This document shows, piece by piece, positions 1 to 13,886 of a stretch of DNA of 64,000 nucleotides (positions are counted from its first letter, which is position 1; every line of letters starts with the position of its first letter). The notes below the pieces were generated by a model, which was not told where the DNA came from, did not search any database, and saw nothing but the letters and a program-made list of their open reading frames with translations. The stretch lies in assembly GCF_038396675.1 (NCBI RefSeq), contig NC_088934.1, forward strand, positions 618,001 to 682,000, written 5' to 3'. A program made the translations under genes and the position numbers. The DNA comes from Hydra vulgaris. Lineage: Eukaryota; Cnidaria; Hydrozoa; Anthoathecata; Hydridae.

Positions 1-430
1 AGAAAAGATAAAGTATTATTAGAAAAATCGACCCAAACATGAAAACGGTGTTCCATACAGAGGCAAATAAGAGATTTGTTGAAGTAGAGAATGTTTTAAA
101 AAGTATGATAATGGCGAGTATGATAAAAAGAAGCAACCTTAAAAAATTTAGCAAACTTAGCTATTTAGCAAACCTTAGCTAATTTAGAAATTGATTGTTT
201 TTTTGATTTCCATATAAGGTTAGCAGTGAACAATAATCGAGGAAGACGTAAAGACTTGGTGAAAGGGTAGGCATTTCTCAATGTAGAAATGTCTACAGTA
301 TTGCAATAGTTGGTTGCAGTAATTAGCTAAATTTTGTTGGAGTTAAAATTTACAAGCCACTGCGAGCCTCAATCTGTCACAGAAAGTAAATCAGATTTAA
401 GAACCTCTTTTATCGATATAGGAATATAAA
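1..430 (-). mobile_element. Fragment of an interspersed repeat also seen at 19090-19480
   Basis: The text here (for example the stretch around 60-90 containing aaataagagatttgttgaag) reappears with substitutions at about 19120-19160, followed in both places by a similar run ending in a CTCAA-CTGTCA block. It is non-coding in all frames and continues into an RT fragment at 440-1010, so it is best read as the 3' portion of a degenerate non-LTR retrotransposon lying on the minus strand. The family assignment is inference. Confidence 0.45.
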
Positions 431-439
431 GATCAGTCA

Positions 440-1010
440 TCAACACGTCGAGACACTTTGGATATTAAAAATATCAGGAAGATCATTGATGTAGATAATA
501 CTCAAAACAGGACCAATAGATAGGGATAGAACTTTGAGGTAACTCAGAAAGTACTGGGAATGATAAAGAGTGTTGGCCTTCGAGGATGACTTTAATAAAA
601 CGGTTTGAAAGAAACAATTTGATAATGTCAAAAATTTCCCAAATACACCATACAAAGCAAGTTTAATAAGAAGACCAGTATGCTAAACTTAATTAAAAGT
701 TTTAGATATATCAAAAACAATAGTCCTAGCTTTTCTATCTCAATCTAATGCACTATAAAATCTTTCAGTGACAACAGTTATCAAATCAGCTGTAGTGTGA
801 AAAATTGAAAACCATTTTGATTGTCTGACAGAAAGTTATTTCACTCAAGGTTAAACGTTAGAAATTTTTTGATCAAAGACTCAAAGACCTTGCTAATAAC
901 AAATAGAAAACTGATCGGAAAATAGTTTGAGGGATCAGAACGTTTACAGGATTTTAGATTTAGAGAAAATTAAAGAAGTTTCTGGAAAACACTTTTAAAA
1001 GACCAAAACA
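440..1010 (-). mobile_element. Non-LTR retrotransposon RT fragment, decayed
   Basis: Reading the minus strand from about 1010 down, frames with stops contain pieces typical of LINE reverse transcriptase: a VISKVFESLI-like segment, an NNFLSDNQNGFQF-like segment, and near 490-530 the GPVLSIIYINDLPDIF run, which corresponds to the conserved GPVLFLIYINDLPD stretch just before the catalytic FADD box. The order matches an RT palm. No uninterrupted frame longer than about 70 codons remains and the catalytic box is not present, so this is a dead fragment. Its 5' side faces the plus-strand RT fragment at 1130, from the same general family. Confidence 0.6.
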
Positions 1011-1129
1011 GAAATGTTGTCTAGAGCATAACTAGCAGAAGAGTTTAATTAAGATATGACTATGGTAAAAAACACTGGAGTGGTTTGAATGTGTAGCAAT
1101 GGGTTAATCGGTTAGGTTAACCGGATTAG

Positions 1130-2110
1130 TTGGATTGGCAGAAAGAGTACGGTTATAAAATTCAAGAGTCAAATTATAAGAAAAGTTCTTTGAAAATAGT
1201 CCAGCTTCTTCCTTGGAAGAATTTAATTATTAGTTTAATAAAAGTTAATCCAATGCCTGACCTACGTATCGTTCCAGCTTCCGTACCTGAAGTGATTTCT
1301 TCCTTACACTCTTCTACAAATTGTGATGGGAAAACATCACTGTTATAGTCTTGAAGTATCCTCAGGAGCTGTCGTCTATACTTTCAAAACTATTTAACAA
1401 GAACTTATCAGAGTATTATTTTCCAACCTGCTTGAAAGTGGCATTTGTTATCCCTATTTTTAAATATTTTGGAGAGCGACTATCATAACTTATAGACCAA
1501 GGTTTTTTAGTCAAAAGCAAAGTTTTTGAGTCTTTAATTAACAAACACTTAACCTCTCATCTGGAACCTAATAACTTACTTTTTGATCATTATTACGTAT
1601 TTCGAACTTCTCGTCCTACTGCTGATTTGTTGACGGTTGTAACTGATATGTTTTATTCTTTCATTAGATAGATGTGGAGAGACTGAGGGTATCGCTCTCA
1701 ACATTTCTAAATCTTTTGATAAAGTTTGGAATGCTGGTCTTCTCCTTAAGCTGTCTTCTTTTGGTGTATCAAGTAACATCTTTAAGATTATTGGGTTTTT
1801 CCTTACCAATTTTAGTATAACATTTGTCTTTGATGGAGAGCACTCTTTTTCATATCCTTTTACATCAGGGGTTCTTCAAGGTTCTATTCTTGGCCTAATA
1901 ATTTTTTTAATTTACATTAATAATCACCCAGAAATTCTCACATCTAAGGTAGCATTGTTTGTTAATGATACTGTCATTTATTCTTGTCTTGATAAAAAGC
2001 TAACACTCTCTGATTGTTTGGAGGGGGCATTTGAGCTTAAAAAAAGATCTCACTTCTGTTACAGTATGGGACTTTCAGTTGTTGGTGAACTTAAACTCTG
2101 ATTAAACTCA
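1130..2110 (+). mobile_element. Non-LTR retrotransposon RT fragment, decayed
   Basis: Plus-strand frames contain CLKVAFVIPIFK (about 1430), KVFESLINKHLTSHLEPNN (about 1525), SRPTADLLTVVTDMFYSFI (about 1610), ALNISKSFDKVWNAGLLLKL (about 1700), TSGVLQGSILGLIIFLIYIN (about 1865) and VALFVNDTVIYS (about 1950), in the order of a LINE reverse transcriptase. The last corresponds to the FADD/FVDD catalytic box but reads FVND, so one catalytic aspartate is replaced. Frameshifts and stops occur throughout. The same sequence family is present in opposite orientation at 440-1010. Confidence 0.7.
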
Positions 2111-2834
2111 GTTTTTTTTTAACTAATTGAAATGATAAATAATCATAAATAATTTAATTATAATCAAAAATTCTTTTTCAATATTCTTTAGTTAAAAAAA
2201 GTTCTTGCAAAAGTTTTTTTAACTAGAAGTTTTATTTAGCTTGATCTTGAAATTGAGTTTTTTTAATTTTTTTAAATAATTACAAATAACTATAGCAATA
2301 ACTAAGATCTTCCTATATTTATGAACGGTAATGTACTTGATGAGTCATCTAGCCCTTATCTTCTATTATTAACTCTTACTTCCAGTCTTTCTTGAAAACC
2401 GTAAATCAAATCAATTGCAAAACTAGTATCTGCTCAATTTGCATCTCTTCATTGTGCTCGCCATTTTCCTACTCAAGATTCGGTTCTTTATCCCTCTAAA
2501 TCTCAAAACCGTCCTTGTATGGAATCTGTGGCCATCTTACAATGATACCGCATTTATAAGCGGAGAGAGTTAAATAAAATTATGGAAGGAATCCCAGTCA
2601 GCTTTAAATTAGTAAAATGTGCGATGAAAAGGTGAGTTCAAAGAAGGAGTATGAGACAAAAGATTAACAGAGATTATTGCGTTTTCTGAATCACCAAGTA
2701 GAAAAAGCTAAAAATGAACTCAGTTATGGTCATAGACAAGACACCGACCAAGGAGAGAGGATATGTGATTAGAGTTGCCTTGAAAACGAATCAAAAAATT
2801 AACTGAGTAAAAGATTAAGAAATGCAAAAGAATA
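2111..2834 (+). other. AT-rich stretch with a faint LINE 3' tail
   Basis: Mostly low-complexity A/T. Around 2430-2540 a plus-strand frame reads AQFASLHCARHFPTQDS and continues to a Trp-poor tail, resembling the post-RT part of LINE ORF2 downstream of the fragment above, but the similarity is weak. No other gene is visible. Confidence 0.25.
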
Positions 2835-2965
2835 CCCTAAAGTCTTTGCTTTGGTGGCCTCCTAAAAGACAGTAGCTGGATTCAGTTAACATTTGCCTAA
2901 GTTGTATTTTTATGGAGACACCACCTTTAGCCTTTGCTCATCCAAGAGCCCCATGGTAGGAGATT
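2835..2965 (-). repeat. Third copy of the repeat block carried by the inverted arms
   Basis: The sequence AAGTCTTTGCTT, then CAGTAGCTGGAT-AGTTAACATTTGCC, then GAGACACCA and CTCA-CCAAGAGCC matches 20640-20760 on the same strand and the reverse complement of 61505-61620. It is more diverged than the two arm copies are from each other. It shows that the arm contains an older dispersed repeat. Confidence 0.65.
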
Positions 2966-3719
2966 TTCAAGTTGGAGTTTTTCTCAGAGATTTTGAACAG
3001 AACAAAAACATTCAAAAAGTAACAACGGGTAAGTAAACACCGCAACAGAGGTTCAGACAAAAACAACAACATAGATAAAGTAACATACAGGTAAATAAGC
3101 ACCCAGAGGCGCACAGAGACTTCATGATGCCCAGGGCATTTTATAAAAATATTTTACAGGATGACCTCACCCACACTTTCTAACCACAACCAAAATAAAA
3201 ATAATAAGAGTATTCACAAAATATTTTGAAAAATTCTTTATTCAAGACAGTTCACGAATCAAACAATTAGACAAAACAAAGAAAAAAAGAACACTTGTGG
3301 ACTTGGTATCAGGTTTTTCTTACGATACACCTAGACCTTACGAGCTTTTCAAGCAGCAAAGTTAGAAGTTACAACAATGCAAATATCTTTCTTTGTAATA
3401 TCTGTTTAGATTAAAAGAAAAAGACAGTAGTTAAGACAATCCTGCTCCATGGTAGCTCTTAGAAAGCTCTTGAAGAGAGCTAATTGACAAAGTAAGAAAG
3501 ATACCAAGACAGATGGATATTTGGGGGATATTTTCTTCAAATCTCTTTGCCTAAATGCTGTTCAGAAGATCTTCGTGCTGATCATTTGTTTGTAGATGGC
3601 GTAAAAGAGACGAAATGTGGCGGAATTCATCAAAAAACTTGTCTTCATCAAGATCATATGGATACATAAGAACAAGATCTTTAACTTGTAGATTTGTCAA
3701 AAGCGTTCCTAAGAATAGA
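2966..3719. other. No recognisable feature
   Basis: AT-rich sequence without a coding frame, terminal repeats or RNA gene that I can recognise. Confidence 0.5.
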
Positions 3720-4680
3720 TCATGAAATCCTACCTAAAAAATGGAAATTATGGACTAAAAAATAAACATCGCAGTGTTTCAAAAGTTACCTGTATAACAG
3801 ACAACAGTGTGTTATTTGATATAATAATTACCACATTAAATTAAAATTAACATGCGGTATTCCCTAATGTTCTATCCTTTTTCCTAATCTATTTAAACGA
3901 TCTTCCAAATGTTTCAAGCAAACTTGAAGTTATTATGTTTGCAGACGATATATATTGATTTTACTCTTCGACAAAAATCAAGGATCTGAATGAAAATGTA
4001 AGCATAGACTCCAAAAATTAAATATATGGTTTAAAACAATAAACCTATCATTAAAAACAGAAAAAAAAATACCCGTTATTTTATTTAAGTCAGCAAAAAA
4101 ACACACCACCAAATATTCTATCCTCTTTAAAGAACTCATGAAAGTAAATTTTTAGGAGTTATAATTGATGAAAACTTATCTTGGAAAGATCACATAAATG
4201 CTTTAAACACTAAAATATCAAAAAACATAGGTCTTATATATAAGGCAAGACCAATTTTATCGCAAAGTAATTTAAAAATTATACATTTCTTTTTATACTT
4301 AGCTTCCTCATATGAGCAAATATAGCTTGGGCGAGTATGCGTGTAACCAAATTGAAAGTTTTATATCGACGTCAGAAACATGCTTTCCAAGATAAGTCTA
4401 ATAATTTACCATAAAGAAAAATTTACTCACGCTGAATTTAAAGAAATGAATGTGTTTAATATTTATCAGATTAACATTTATTAAAATATATTATTTATGC
4501 TAAAATTTAAATTAGGTCAAGTACAATATCACTTTATAAATAACTTTTTTACAAATAGCGTTAATAAATATAACACAAGAGAAACAGGAAAGATTATTAA
4601 ACCATTCAAAAAAAACAAAATTTATCCAATTCTCAATTTCATATCGCGGTCCCTATTATACTAGTAACTAAAAATAAATC
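3720..4680 (+). mobile_element. LINE RT 3' fragment (FADD box to tail)
   Basis: Plus-strand frames give SFFLIYLNDLPNVSSKLEVIMFADDIY (3890-3955), containing the FADD catalytic box of non-LTR reverse transcriptase. This is followed by a KLNIWFKTINLSLKTEK segment (about 4015-4065, the usual W--NKLSLN-KT box) and later pieces of the ORF2 tail to about 4650. Several frameshifts and stops interrupt it. It is a 5'-truncated copy in the CR1/L2/Rex-like style; I cannot fix the clade by eye. Confidence 0.7.
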
Positions 4681-4684
4681 AATT

Positions 4685-5450
4685 CGGAACTCAGTATTAT
4701 TGGCATAACTGAAACTCATTTATCCCGATTTTTGATACATCCGTTTTATAGAACCAAAATTAATCCTCGTAAAAGCTGCATTTTTCGTCGGAATTTAAAA
4801 AATAAATAAATTGCGAGGAATTATTTAGTGATTTCTCAAAAATTAGCTGGACTAATGTAACCAATGCCGACGAAGGTAATACTACTAAGTCATTTTAAGA
4901 GTTTTTCACAAGTTTCAATTCTCTTTTGGATAAACATGCATCATTAATAAAAGTCAGCAGTCGCTGCTTTTTAAGGGGTCTCAAACCTTGGATAACACAA
5001 GGAATCTTGACTTCAATTAAAATACGGAATAAAATATTCAACAAATTTCTTAAAACAAAGAATCCTAATAACAAACTCAATCTAGAAAAATCTTATAAAA
5101 CGTATAGAAACTTACTTGTTACTCTCACTAGTCGTAGTAAAAAAAAACTATTGCTTTAAGTTCTACTCTTATAATGCCAAAAATTTAAAATCTACATGGG
5201 ATGGTATTAAGAATCTTTTAAACATTAGTTCGAGAGTTAACTCACATCCTTTCTGCTTATCTTCTAACAACTCCATGATATATGAACCCATTAAAATTTC
5301 GGAGTCTTTTAATTCGTTCTTTGTTTCAGTTCCGGAATAATTACAGAAAAAGATTCACTCGTCCGATACTGACTTTAATAAATATCTTAAAAATCCTAAT
5401 CTTAAATCAATATTCGTAAAACCTACAGACAAAAAAGAAGTTATCAATAA
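4685..5450 (+). mobile_element. LINE ORF2, endonuclease and linker part (first half of a split copy)
   Basis: Plus strand: a SIIGITETHLSRF segment at 4690-4730 corresponds to the TETW/TETH box of the APE-type endonuclease. A frame at 4926-5159 reads HASLIKVSSRCFLRGLKPWI, and the WIT-GIL-SIK-RNK pattern is typical of the endonuclease-RT linker in CR1-like elements. A further frame at 5116-5340 has ESFNSFFVSVPE, the FN-FF box before RT. The element then breaks at about 5450, where a minus-strand LINE is inserted, and resumes at about 6846 with IIHSLNESKASGPNSIPI. All frames carry stops. Confidence 0.7.
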
Positions 5451-5454
5451 TCAA

Positions 5455-6845
5455 TCAATAATCAATCAATAATTTATTTCTGAAATAAGATTTTACACTC
5501 AAGGAAGTTTACAAATAGTAAATTTACTAATATAAAGTAAACACCTGCTAATGTTAATAATATCTAATTCAAATAAATATAATGCTAATTTTCATAATAT
5601 ATAATAAAAATAATAAACTTTATAACATAAAAATAACGGTGTTAATAATACCACTAATAATAATAACAATAATAATATAATAATAATGATAATAACAATA
5701 ATAACAAAAATAATAATAATAATAATGATAACAATATTAATATTAGTAGTAATAGTTAAAAGTAGTTAATAATAGTAAATATTTATAGAAATAACAATAA
5801 GCAATAGTAATGACAACAAAATATATAATAGAAATTAAAAAAAAAAAAAAAAAAAAAATACTAAAGACAAAAAAAATTGATAATAGAAATTATAAACACT
5901 AACTATATTTTTTTATTAAAAAGTAGAATAATCTAGTTTTAAAGGTTGAGAATGAATTGAGAGCTTTTAGTTCATAAGGAAGGTTGTTCCAAGTTTTAAT
6001 GCTTTGATACTTTATAGATTTATGTCCGTATTTATGAGAGCAATGTTTAGAGACAGACAGGTTTAAATTACTATTGGAACGAAGTTGATAACGAGAGTTG
6101 GCACTTTTGGAAAAGAAATTGATGAAAGTTAAAGGTAGGTTATTGTGTTGGTGGTTCCAGACAAATTGGCAGTTAGAAAATTGAATATAGTCACATAGTT
6201 TTAACACTTTAGAAGTTAGATAGAGCACACAGAAGCCTTGTTTTGGAGGTGGGATAACCTAATAAGAGCTTGTGATGGGACTGCCCCCATACTTGGCATG
6301 CATATATAAGATGTGAGCCGAAAATAGCATGGTATATGTTCAAAAGTGTTTCAAGATTAACATAATGGCGAACTTTGGCCAACATACCATTAGATCTACT
6401 TAGTTTCATTGCTAAGTCTTCACAGTGGGATAATAAGGAAAGATTTGAATCAATTTTTATACCAAGATATTTAATTGAGTTAACAGGTTTAATTTTTTTG
6501 CCACTTAATCTAAAGTTCATATGTTTATAGATTTTTGTTTTATTTGATTTAAAGATAATAAGTTCAGTTTTATTAGAGTTTAGAAAAAGTTTGTTGGAGC
6601 GAAGCCACTGAACTAGATTGGCAAGATCATGGTTAATGTGTTTGTTAATTTTTTTTAAGGATTTATTAATTAGCATTAGGTTAGTGTCATCAGCAAAGTG
6701 GTAAACAGTAGCAAACTTAATGGACGTATGAAGATCATTAATATAAAGAAGGAAAAGCAGTGGTCCCAATACTGAACCCTGTGGAACACCATTAGAACAT
6801 TTTACAAGGGTAGATTTTGAGTCATTAATAGCAACAAATTGTGTT
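5455..6845 (-). mobile_element. 5'-truncated LINE nested inside another LINE
   Basis: Minus strand. From 6845 down it reads NGVPQGSVLGPLLFLLYIND and then YHFADDTNL (catalytic box), WLRSNKLFLNSNKTELIIF and VNSIKYLGIKID, all RT palm/thumb landmarks, in one frame of 186 codons (6209-6769). It continues after a frameshift into a 109-codon C-terminal tail (5899-6228) with the SIKTWNNLPYEL box near the end. A low-complexity AATAAT-rich 3' UTR (5560-5880) follows. The 3' end is a TGAT/TTGA-rich microsatellite at 5450-5480, a common LINE tail. It is among the less decayed LINE remains here. Confidence 0.8.
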
Positions 6846-8090
6846 CTATTGTTTAAAATCTATTATTCATTCTCTTAATGAAAGCAAGGCTTCGGGACCT
6901 AACAGCATTCCAATACCTATTTTTAAAGCTCTTGCAAATTATATCTCTCCGGCACTTTCTGAACTATATAATCTGTCATTCATCACCGGTGTATTCCCTG
7001 ATATCTTAAAAACTGCTTCTGCAATCCGAATTAAAAAAAAAAGATTTAAAACTTGAATGTAATAACTACAGACCAATTTTATTATTATTAAATGTCAGCA
7101 AACCTTTAGAAAAACTTATGTATTCTTGTATTTACAACTTTTTGAATAGTTCTGCTTGTTTTCATATTCGAAAGTTTGGGTTTTGCTCAAATCACTCCAC
7201 TTCTCATGCTCTTATTATCATTACTGAAATGATTCGTGGTGCAATTGACAGTAGTTCCTTTTCTTGTGGTGTATTCATAGATCTTCAAAAAGCTTTTGAT
7301 ACGGTTGATCACAATATTCTAATAAAAAATTAAACTACTACGGAAAACGTGGTATTGCTAATCATTGGTTTTCTTCATATATTCTATGATCTAGTAAAGT
7401 TTTACAATTGTCTTTTTGTGTTTGACTTTCTCCAAAATAAACTACCGAACTCTTTTTTAGATTTTTTTATTAAAACAAATAAAAGTCACAATCATCACAC
7501 CAAGAATACTGAAAATAGTAAGCTATACTTTTCATTTTTCAACACAATTAAATATGGTAATTTTTCCATAAAACAAAAATGTATTTCCCAATGGAACCAG
7601 TGTATTCCTGCATTAATAAAAGAGTTGTTACGGATTATTTACTGCTAAACAGAATTTCTTTATAATTTTTCTCTTTACCCAAGTGGCCTTTGATATATAA
7701 CTTCTTTAACGAACAAGAGATTTGATTTTTGCTTTATTTATTATTTGTCTATATTATATTTATTTATTATTGTGTTATTATTGCTACATTTTATGTTATT
7801 ATCATATTTAATTATCATCTATGATATGTACTTACAATTTATATTGTATTATAAATATTCTTCATATTATTGATACTTTATTATTATTATTTTGTATTAT
7901 TACTATAACTATTACAATATCATTATTATTTGTTTAACAATCTAGTTATTACAAATATGATTACTGTTTGTTTAGCAATCTTTTTTTTTTTTTCACTCTT
8001 ACTTATATTTTGTATGTTTTTTAGGTGTCACGCCATTGACTAGTTTGTAACTATATATTACATTTAGTCAATGTGACACCTAACCAAATT
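6846..8090 (+). mobile_element. LINE ORF2 RT (second half of a split copy), internally deleted
   Basis: Resumes the plus-strand LINE broken at 5450: ESKASGPNSIPIPIFKAL (RT domain start), later HIRKFGFCSNHSTSHALI, then CGVFIDLQKAFDTVDHNIL (7266-7322, with the first catalytic Asp region). About 50 bases later, the frame jumps straight to the C-terminal tail (7400-7648), so the palm with the FADD box is deleted. The 3' UTR runs to about 8090 and contains the hairpin at 8021-8083. Confidence 0.75.
8021..8083 (+). repeat. Hairpin in LINE 3' UTR
   Basis: TTAGGTGTCAC at 8021-8031 and CATTGACT shortly after pair with AGTCAATG and GTGACACCTAA at 8066-8083, leaving a two-base bulge and a loop of about 25 bases. 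It lies at the end of the LINE, so it may be the 3' structure recognised by its RT (inference). Confidence 0.7.
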
Positions 8091-8145
8091 CTATTAATTT
8101 ACGATGAGCATTTGTAAATCTTTATTAATATGGTTGAATAAAAAT

Positions 8146-9050
<905 letters not shown>

Positions 9051-9054
9051 TTGG

Positions 9055-9495
9055 GCCAAGAGTACAAAAAGCTCTGTAAAACCATAAAAATTAATTATAG
9101 TTAAAGAAAAAGAGATTTTTCAAACTGTCAGAGTGAACAAATTTATTTACATTTTATAAATGTAAAAAAAATATGTAAAAAATTCAGGACTAACTCACCG
9201 ATCGAGGCGATTGGCGGGAACAATTAAGGCTCTGTAAAATAATAAAAATTAACTTTAGTTAAAGAACAAGTGCTTTTTCATATTGTCGGAGTAAACAAGC
9301 TTATACACATTTATAAAAACCCAAAATATATATCAGAATCTCAGTGATGGTTTGCCCAATTGCCAAAAACGGGGCAATTAGGTAAAAGACAATAAAAATT
9401 CTGTAAAAATCAAAAAAATAAACTTTAGTTAAAAAAAGGGGAGTTTTTTATTATTGTAAGAGTAAACTAATTCAAATGCATTTATAAAAATCCAA
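9055..9495. repeat. Three degenerate ~175-bp tandem copies next to a pogo-like transposase
   Basis: Three successive blocks start near 9055, 9205 and 9370. Each contains CTCTGTAAAA (third copy TCTGTAAAA), then ATAAAAATTAA, then TTAGTTAAAGAA, then a run like TCAGAGTGAACAAA, then TTTATAAA. Each is introduced by a short GGGC-AATT or GGCGGG-AATT string. They directly precede the 3' end of the transposase pseudogene, so they may be subterminal repeats of that element. Confidence 0.65.
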
Positions 9496-10330
9496 AATTT
9501 CCAGAAAGAAATGTCTTTGTAAACCGTAGAAATGCAATGCCTCGCTTTGTCTAACCACTGTCTGAAACACTCCATGTACTTTCTTCTGGGGCATTTTCAA
9601 ATTAGTAGTTTTTCCTTTAAATATGAAATGTGGTGGAAAAGAGTTACCAATTGCATTGACACAAGCTATTACTCTGATTGTTTCCCGGTTATCTGATTGA
9701 CAACATTGTTGATACTTTGCTCTTTTTTTGCAACTATTTTTCAAGGACGTTAATCAAATTGCATCCCAGTCTCATCCACATTTCAAATGTTTTGCGGTTT
9801 CTGAAGTAGGTTGTTTTTCATTAACACATTTTTAAGAATGGAAAAATACTTCGACACTTTATAAACATTCATACATTAATGGTTAATAGCTGCTGTACCT
9901 TCTGGTTGATGTCAGAAAAATCTTTGTGCCTTTTGCAGATCACACGCCACCATTTTTTTGTAGGAGTTCTATTCTTGAATGCTTTTTATGTTTTAAAGCA
10001 AAATTTTCAGCATATAACAACATATTAGAAATTGCAATCGACTAAATCTGATTCCTAAAGCTGCATGATTATATGCAAAATCAATTAACTTCTTTTCTTC
10101 TTCTTCATCTAAACTAGTTGGATGTCCAGGTTTGGCTCTCATTTCTGTTACACCAGAAAGTCAAACTTGTAACAAACATCTTAGAATGTTAAAATTTTTC
10201 ATGCTGCTCTCTGTGAAACTCCATTTTTAACAGCTTAATTGCTGATATCTTCGATTTATCATTCCATAGACGGTGTTTTCTGCGTGTGCTTCTGTTTTTC
10301 AATTTTTTGTTGAATTTTCTATTTTTTTAG
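9472..10330 (-). pseudogene. pogo/Tigger-like DDE transposase, broken
   Basis: Minus strand. The best frame (9472-9744) reads SDNRETIRVIACVNAIGNSF then PPHFIFKGK, the hallmark of the DDE_1 domain of pogo/Tigger/jerky transposases. Upstream, the same direction gives NVDETGMQ (about 9755-9785), the first catalytic Asp box, and NRTPTKKWWRVICKRHKDF with EEEEKKLIDFAYNHAALG (about 9930-10115), the CENP-B-type DNA-binding/HTH region. The order is that of a full transposase, but stops and frameshifts separate the parts. The second and third catalytic acids are not visible downstream, where tandem repeats begin. It would have moved its element by cut-and-paste with TA target sites. Confidence 0.75.
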
Positions 10331-10468
10331 TTTTATTATTTTTTTTCCATTATAAAGAAAAGTGCAAAAAACACCATGAAAATTTTATTATAAAATAGTT
10401 ATAACTGTCTAAAAATAAATGTCTTTGTTTCTCTGATTATATCATATACATATATCAAGTAATTTAAA

Positions 10469-11690
<1,222 letters not shown>

Positions 11691-11691
11691 C

Positions 11692-12185
11692 TTAATAATT
11701 TCTACCTATAATTTTTTCGAACTCAAATAATTTCCTTTGCAAAGTCTTCGTTGATGTAAATACTTGTTCAGCGGTTTTTCCGACTTCGACTAGAAGAATA
11801 ATTTGTTTGCCATTGTAATTTAATAGTTTTAAAACAATTATTTGCTCTTTTCCTGTTTTTATTGAACCTGATCGGCGCACTCTTTCATTGATATTAAAAT
11901 AATTCTTTATTAATTTGGAGTTTTTCAGTAAATATGTTTTTAACAATTTTTTTTTAAATCTTCCCAAGATTCACCCGGTACACCACGCGTCGCTCTAAAA
12001 CAAAATGAGAAAATAGCCTTATAAATAAAGAAGCATTCAACATACTGAGCCAGGCCCGTCTTTAGCTTTTTCTGGCTCCACAGCAAAATAAAGATTGTGG
12101 CCTCTCCAACTGCCTCCCTTCCCCCACCTCCCACCCTCTGGCCATCACCATGAGCTACCCCGAAAAAAAGTTCGTACTTGAACAC
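11692..12185 (-). other. Two overlapping minus-strand open frames, unrecognised
   Basis: Open frames 11692-11967 (91 codons, Lys-rich, begins MGRFKKKLLKTYLLKN) and 11940-12185 (81 codons) overlap by 28 bases in different frames, as if one longer reading frame had been broken. I recognise no domain. A glycine-rich GDGQRVGGGGREAVGEA stretch in the second looks like translated non-coding sequence. They may belong to the hAT remnant that follows. Confidence 0.25.
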
Positions 12186-12389
12186 AATTTTTAAATATAG
12201 CTTACCTAGTAAATGTTACTGCATTAGACCAAAAACTATCAAGTAAATGTGATTATAATAAACTAATGCGAAGATTAAGCAAGGGACAATCAGATCTTTG
12301 TATTTTATATATATTTAACACAATTTAGTTGGGTAAATTGAAACATAGACTTCTCTAAATATGTGTTCCCTTAGGTTTTCACTGTTTTC

Positions 12390-12650
12390 ATTTAGGTTTT
12401 ATTATTAAATTATTGAGTAGATGAATTAGGTAGCAAAATAATCAGTCTTATCTTCAACGATAATTTGTTTTAGAAATAATATTTTTAATCTAAAGAACGG
12501 CTAGAGCGAACAGGTGTTTCTGTCTACTATTAGATCTAAAGCTTTTATTAAAGATGAAAAAAACCTTTCTCCGGCATAATTTTTAAAAGCAGCATCAAGA
12601 AACATCCTTAAAATAACATTGACATTAGGGAACGTAAATTTAAGTTTTTT
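12390..12650 (-). pseudogene. hAT transposase C-terminal (dimerisation) fragment
   Basis: Minus strand, one frame: FPNVNVILRMFLDAAFKNYA then GERFFSSLIKALDLIVDRN. This matches the C-terminal dimerisation region of hAT transposases, in which a conserved ERSFS box is followed by K-NYLRS. It is cut by stops soon after (about 12495). The rest of a transposase is not recognisable upstream, so this is a terminal scrap. Confidence 0.6.
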
Positions 12651-13525
12651 TATCAGATAACCAGATGATTTGGTTTTCTGGTTTCACTGGTATTAATTTT
12701 AATCAAAATGTAAACGAAGTAGTATCTAAATTGCAGACATTATTAAATGTTGACATTTGGAAAATAAATGCTCTTAGCGTTTTAGTAGATTTATAAAAGT
12801 GTTTGGAAGTGTAATGTGATTGCTACAAAACCCATAATTGTAAAGCAGAAAAAAAATTTAAAACGAAAGAAAAGTAGAACTTAAATTTGCCTTAGCCTTT
12901 CAAGTTCAGCTAGAAGTCCTCTCTCACTCTGATTCCTCAATAAACACCAACTTGTCTAGTTGGCGTTTGCTCATTCTTTTTTGTTTCTAGTACTTGTACA
13001 GAGTACTTGTGTGTGCCCACTAATATCATTGCTTATTTTTCAAGTTTTTCATAACTTAATATGTTTTTTTCAAGTTTTTCAAAACTATATATAAACCTTC
13101 TGTGTAAATAGACAGAAGGTTTATAATTAGTTTTGAGATAGCTAAACAGTTCATTCGCCATTTTAAAATCAATTTCAAAGACTTGAAGCATTTTGTTCAC
13201 TTTGTTGAACCTTATATAAATGTTATCTACTTTTTTGAAAGTCTACTAGCTTCTATCTTTTTTGAAAATCTACAATTGTGTTCCGTTTATGCCTTTTGTC
13301 ATTATTCAGCTCTTTTGGTGCTACCTTGAAGTTTAAGCGCATAGTTTATATATACAAATATATAAACACTATATACAACTAGGACCTTAACAAAATAAAT
13401 TACAAAAACAGTAAAGCAAACGAATTCGCTTTCTTTAACATGCATGCAAAAAAATTTATTGTTATGTTTTTGTATATTGTTATTTTATGCTAAAAAAAAA
13501 GATTAAAGATTTAAAAATAGAATAT
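12651..13525. other. No gene seen; small hairpin at 13091-13124
   Basis: ATAAACCTTCTGT at 13091-13103 pairs perfectly with ACAGAAGGTTTAT at 13112-13124 around an 8-base loop. Otherwise there is no feature I can support. Confidence 0.5.
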
Positions 13526-13886
13526 AGGGTAAAGCAGGGCAAGCTGAGCATAGGGGCAATTAATAAATCTTAAAAACAATCCATAATACGACAAAACGAC
13601 TAATGGATGAAAGTTAGGGAATAAGAATGTTACGCAATGCGTAACAAAATATTTTTATATCGGGCTTCAAAGTTAAAGATGTTGCATAATATAATATTTT
13701 TATATTGTTTGACACTTTCTTATTATTTAAGTTTTTCTCTTCTCTTACTTACGTCATTGAAGTGTATAAAATAAAACTTTTATAAATCAAACACAAGCTT
13801 AATGTTTGTAAATGTTTTATTCACACAAGTTTCTAACCATGCATATTCAATTTTTTAAAATTGCTCAACTTGCCCTACTTTAGTTG
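13526..13886. mobile_element. MITE with GGGCAAGYTGAGCA inverted ends
   Basis: TAAAGCAGGGCAAGCTGAGCA near the left end is mirrored by TAAAGTAGGGCAAGTTGAGCA on the opposite strand at the right end (13862-13884), with two differences. About 360 bases, no coding capacity. Such ends and the TA-rich flanks fit a non-autonomous Tc1/mariner/pogo-type element. The exact target duplication could not be settled. Confidence 0.65.
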
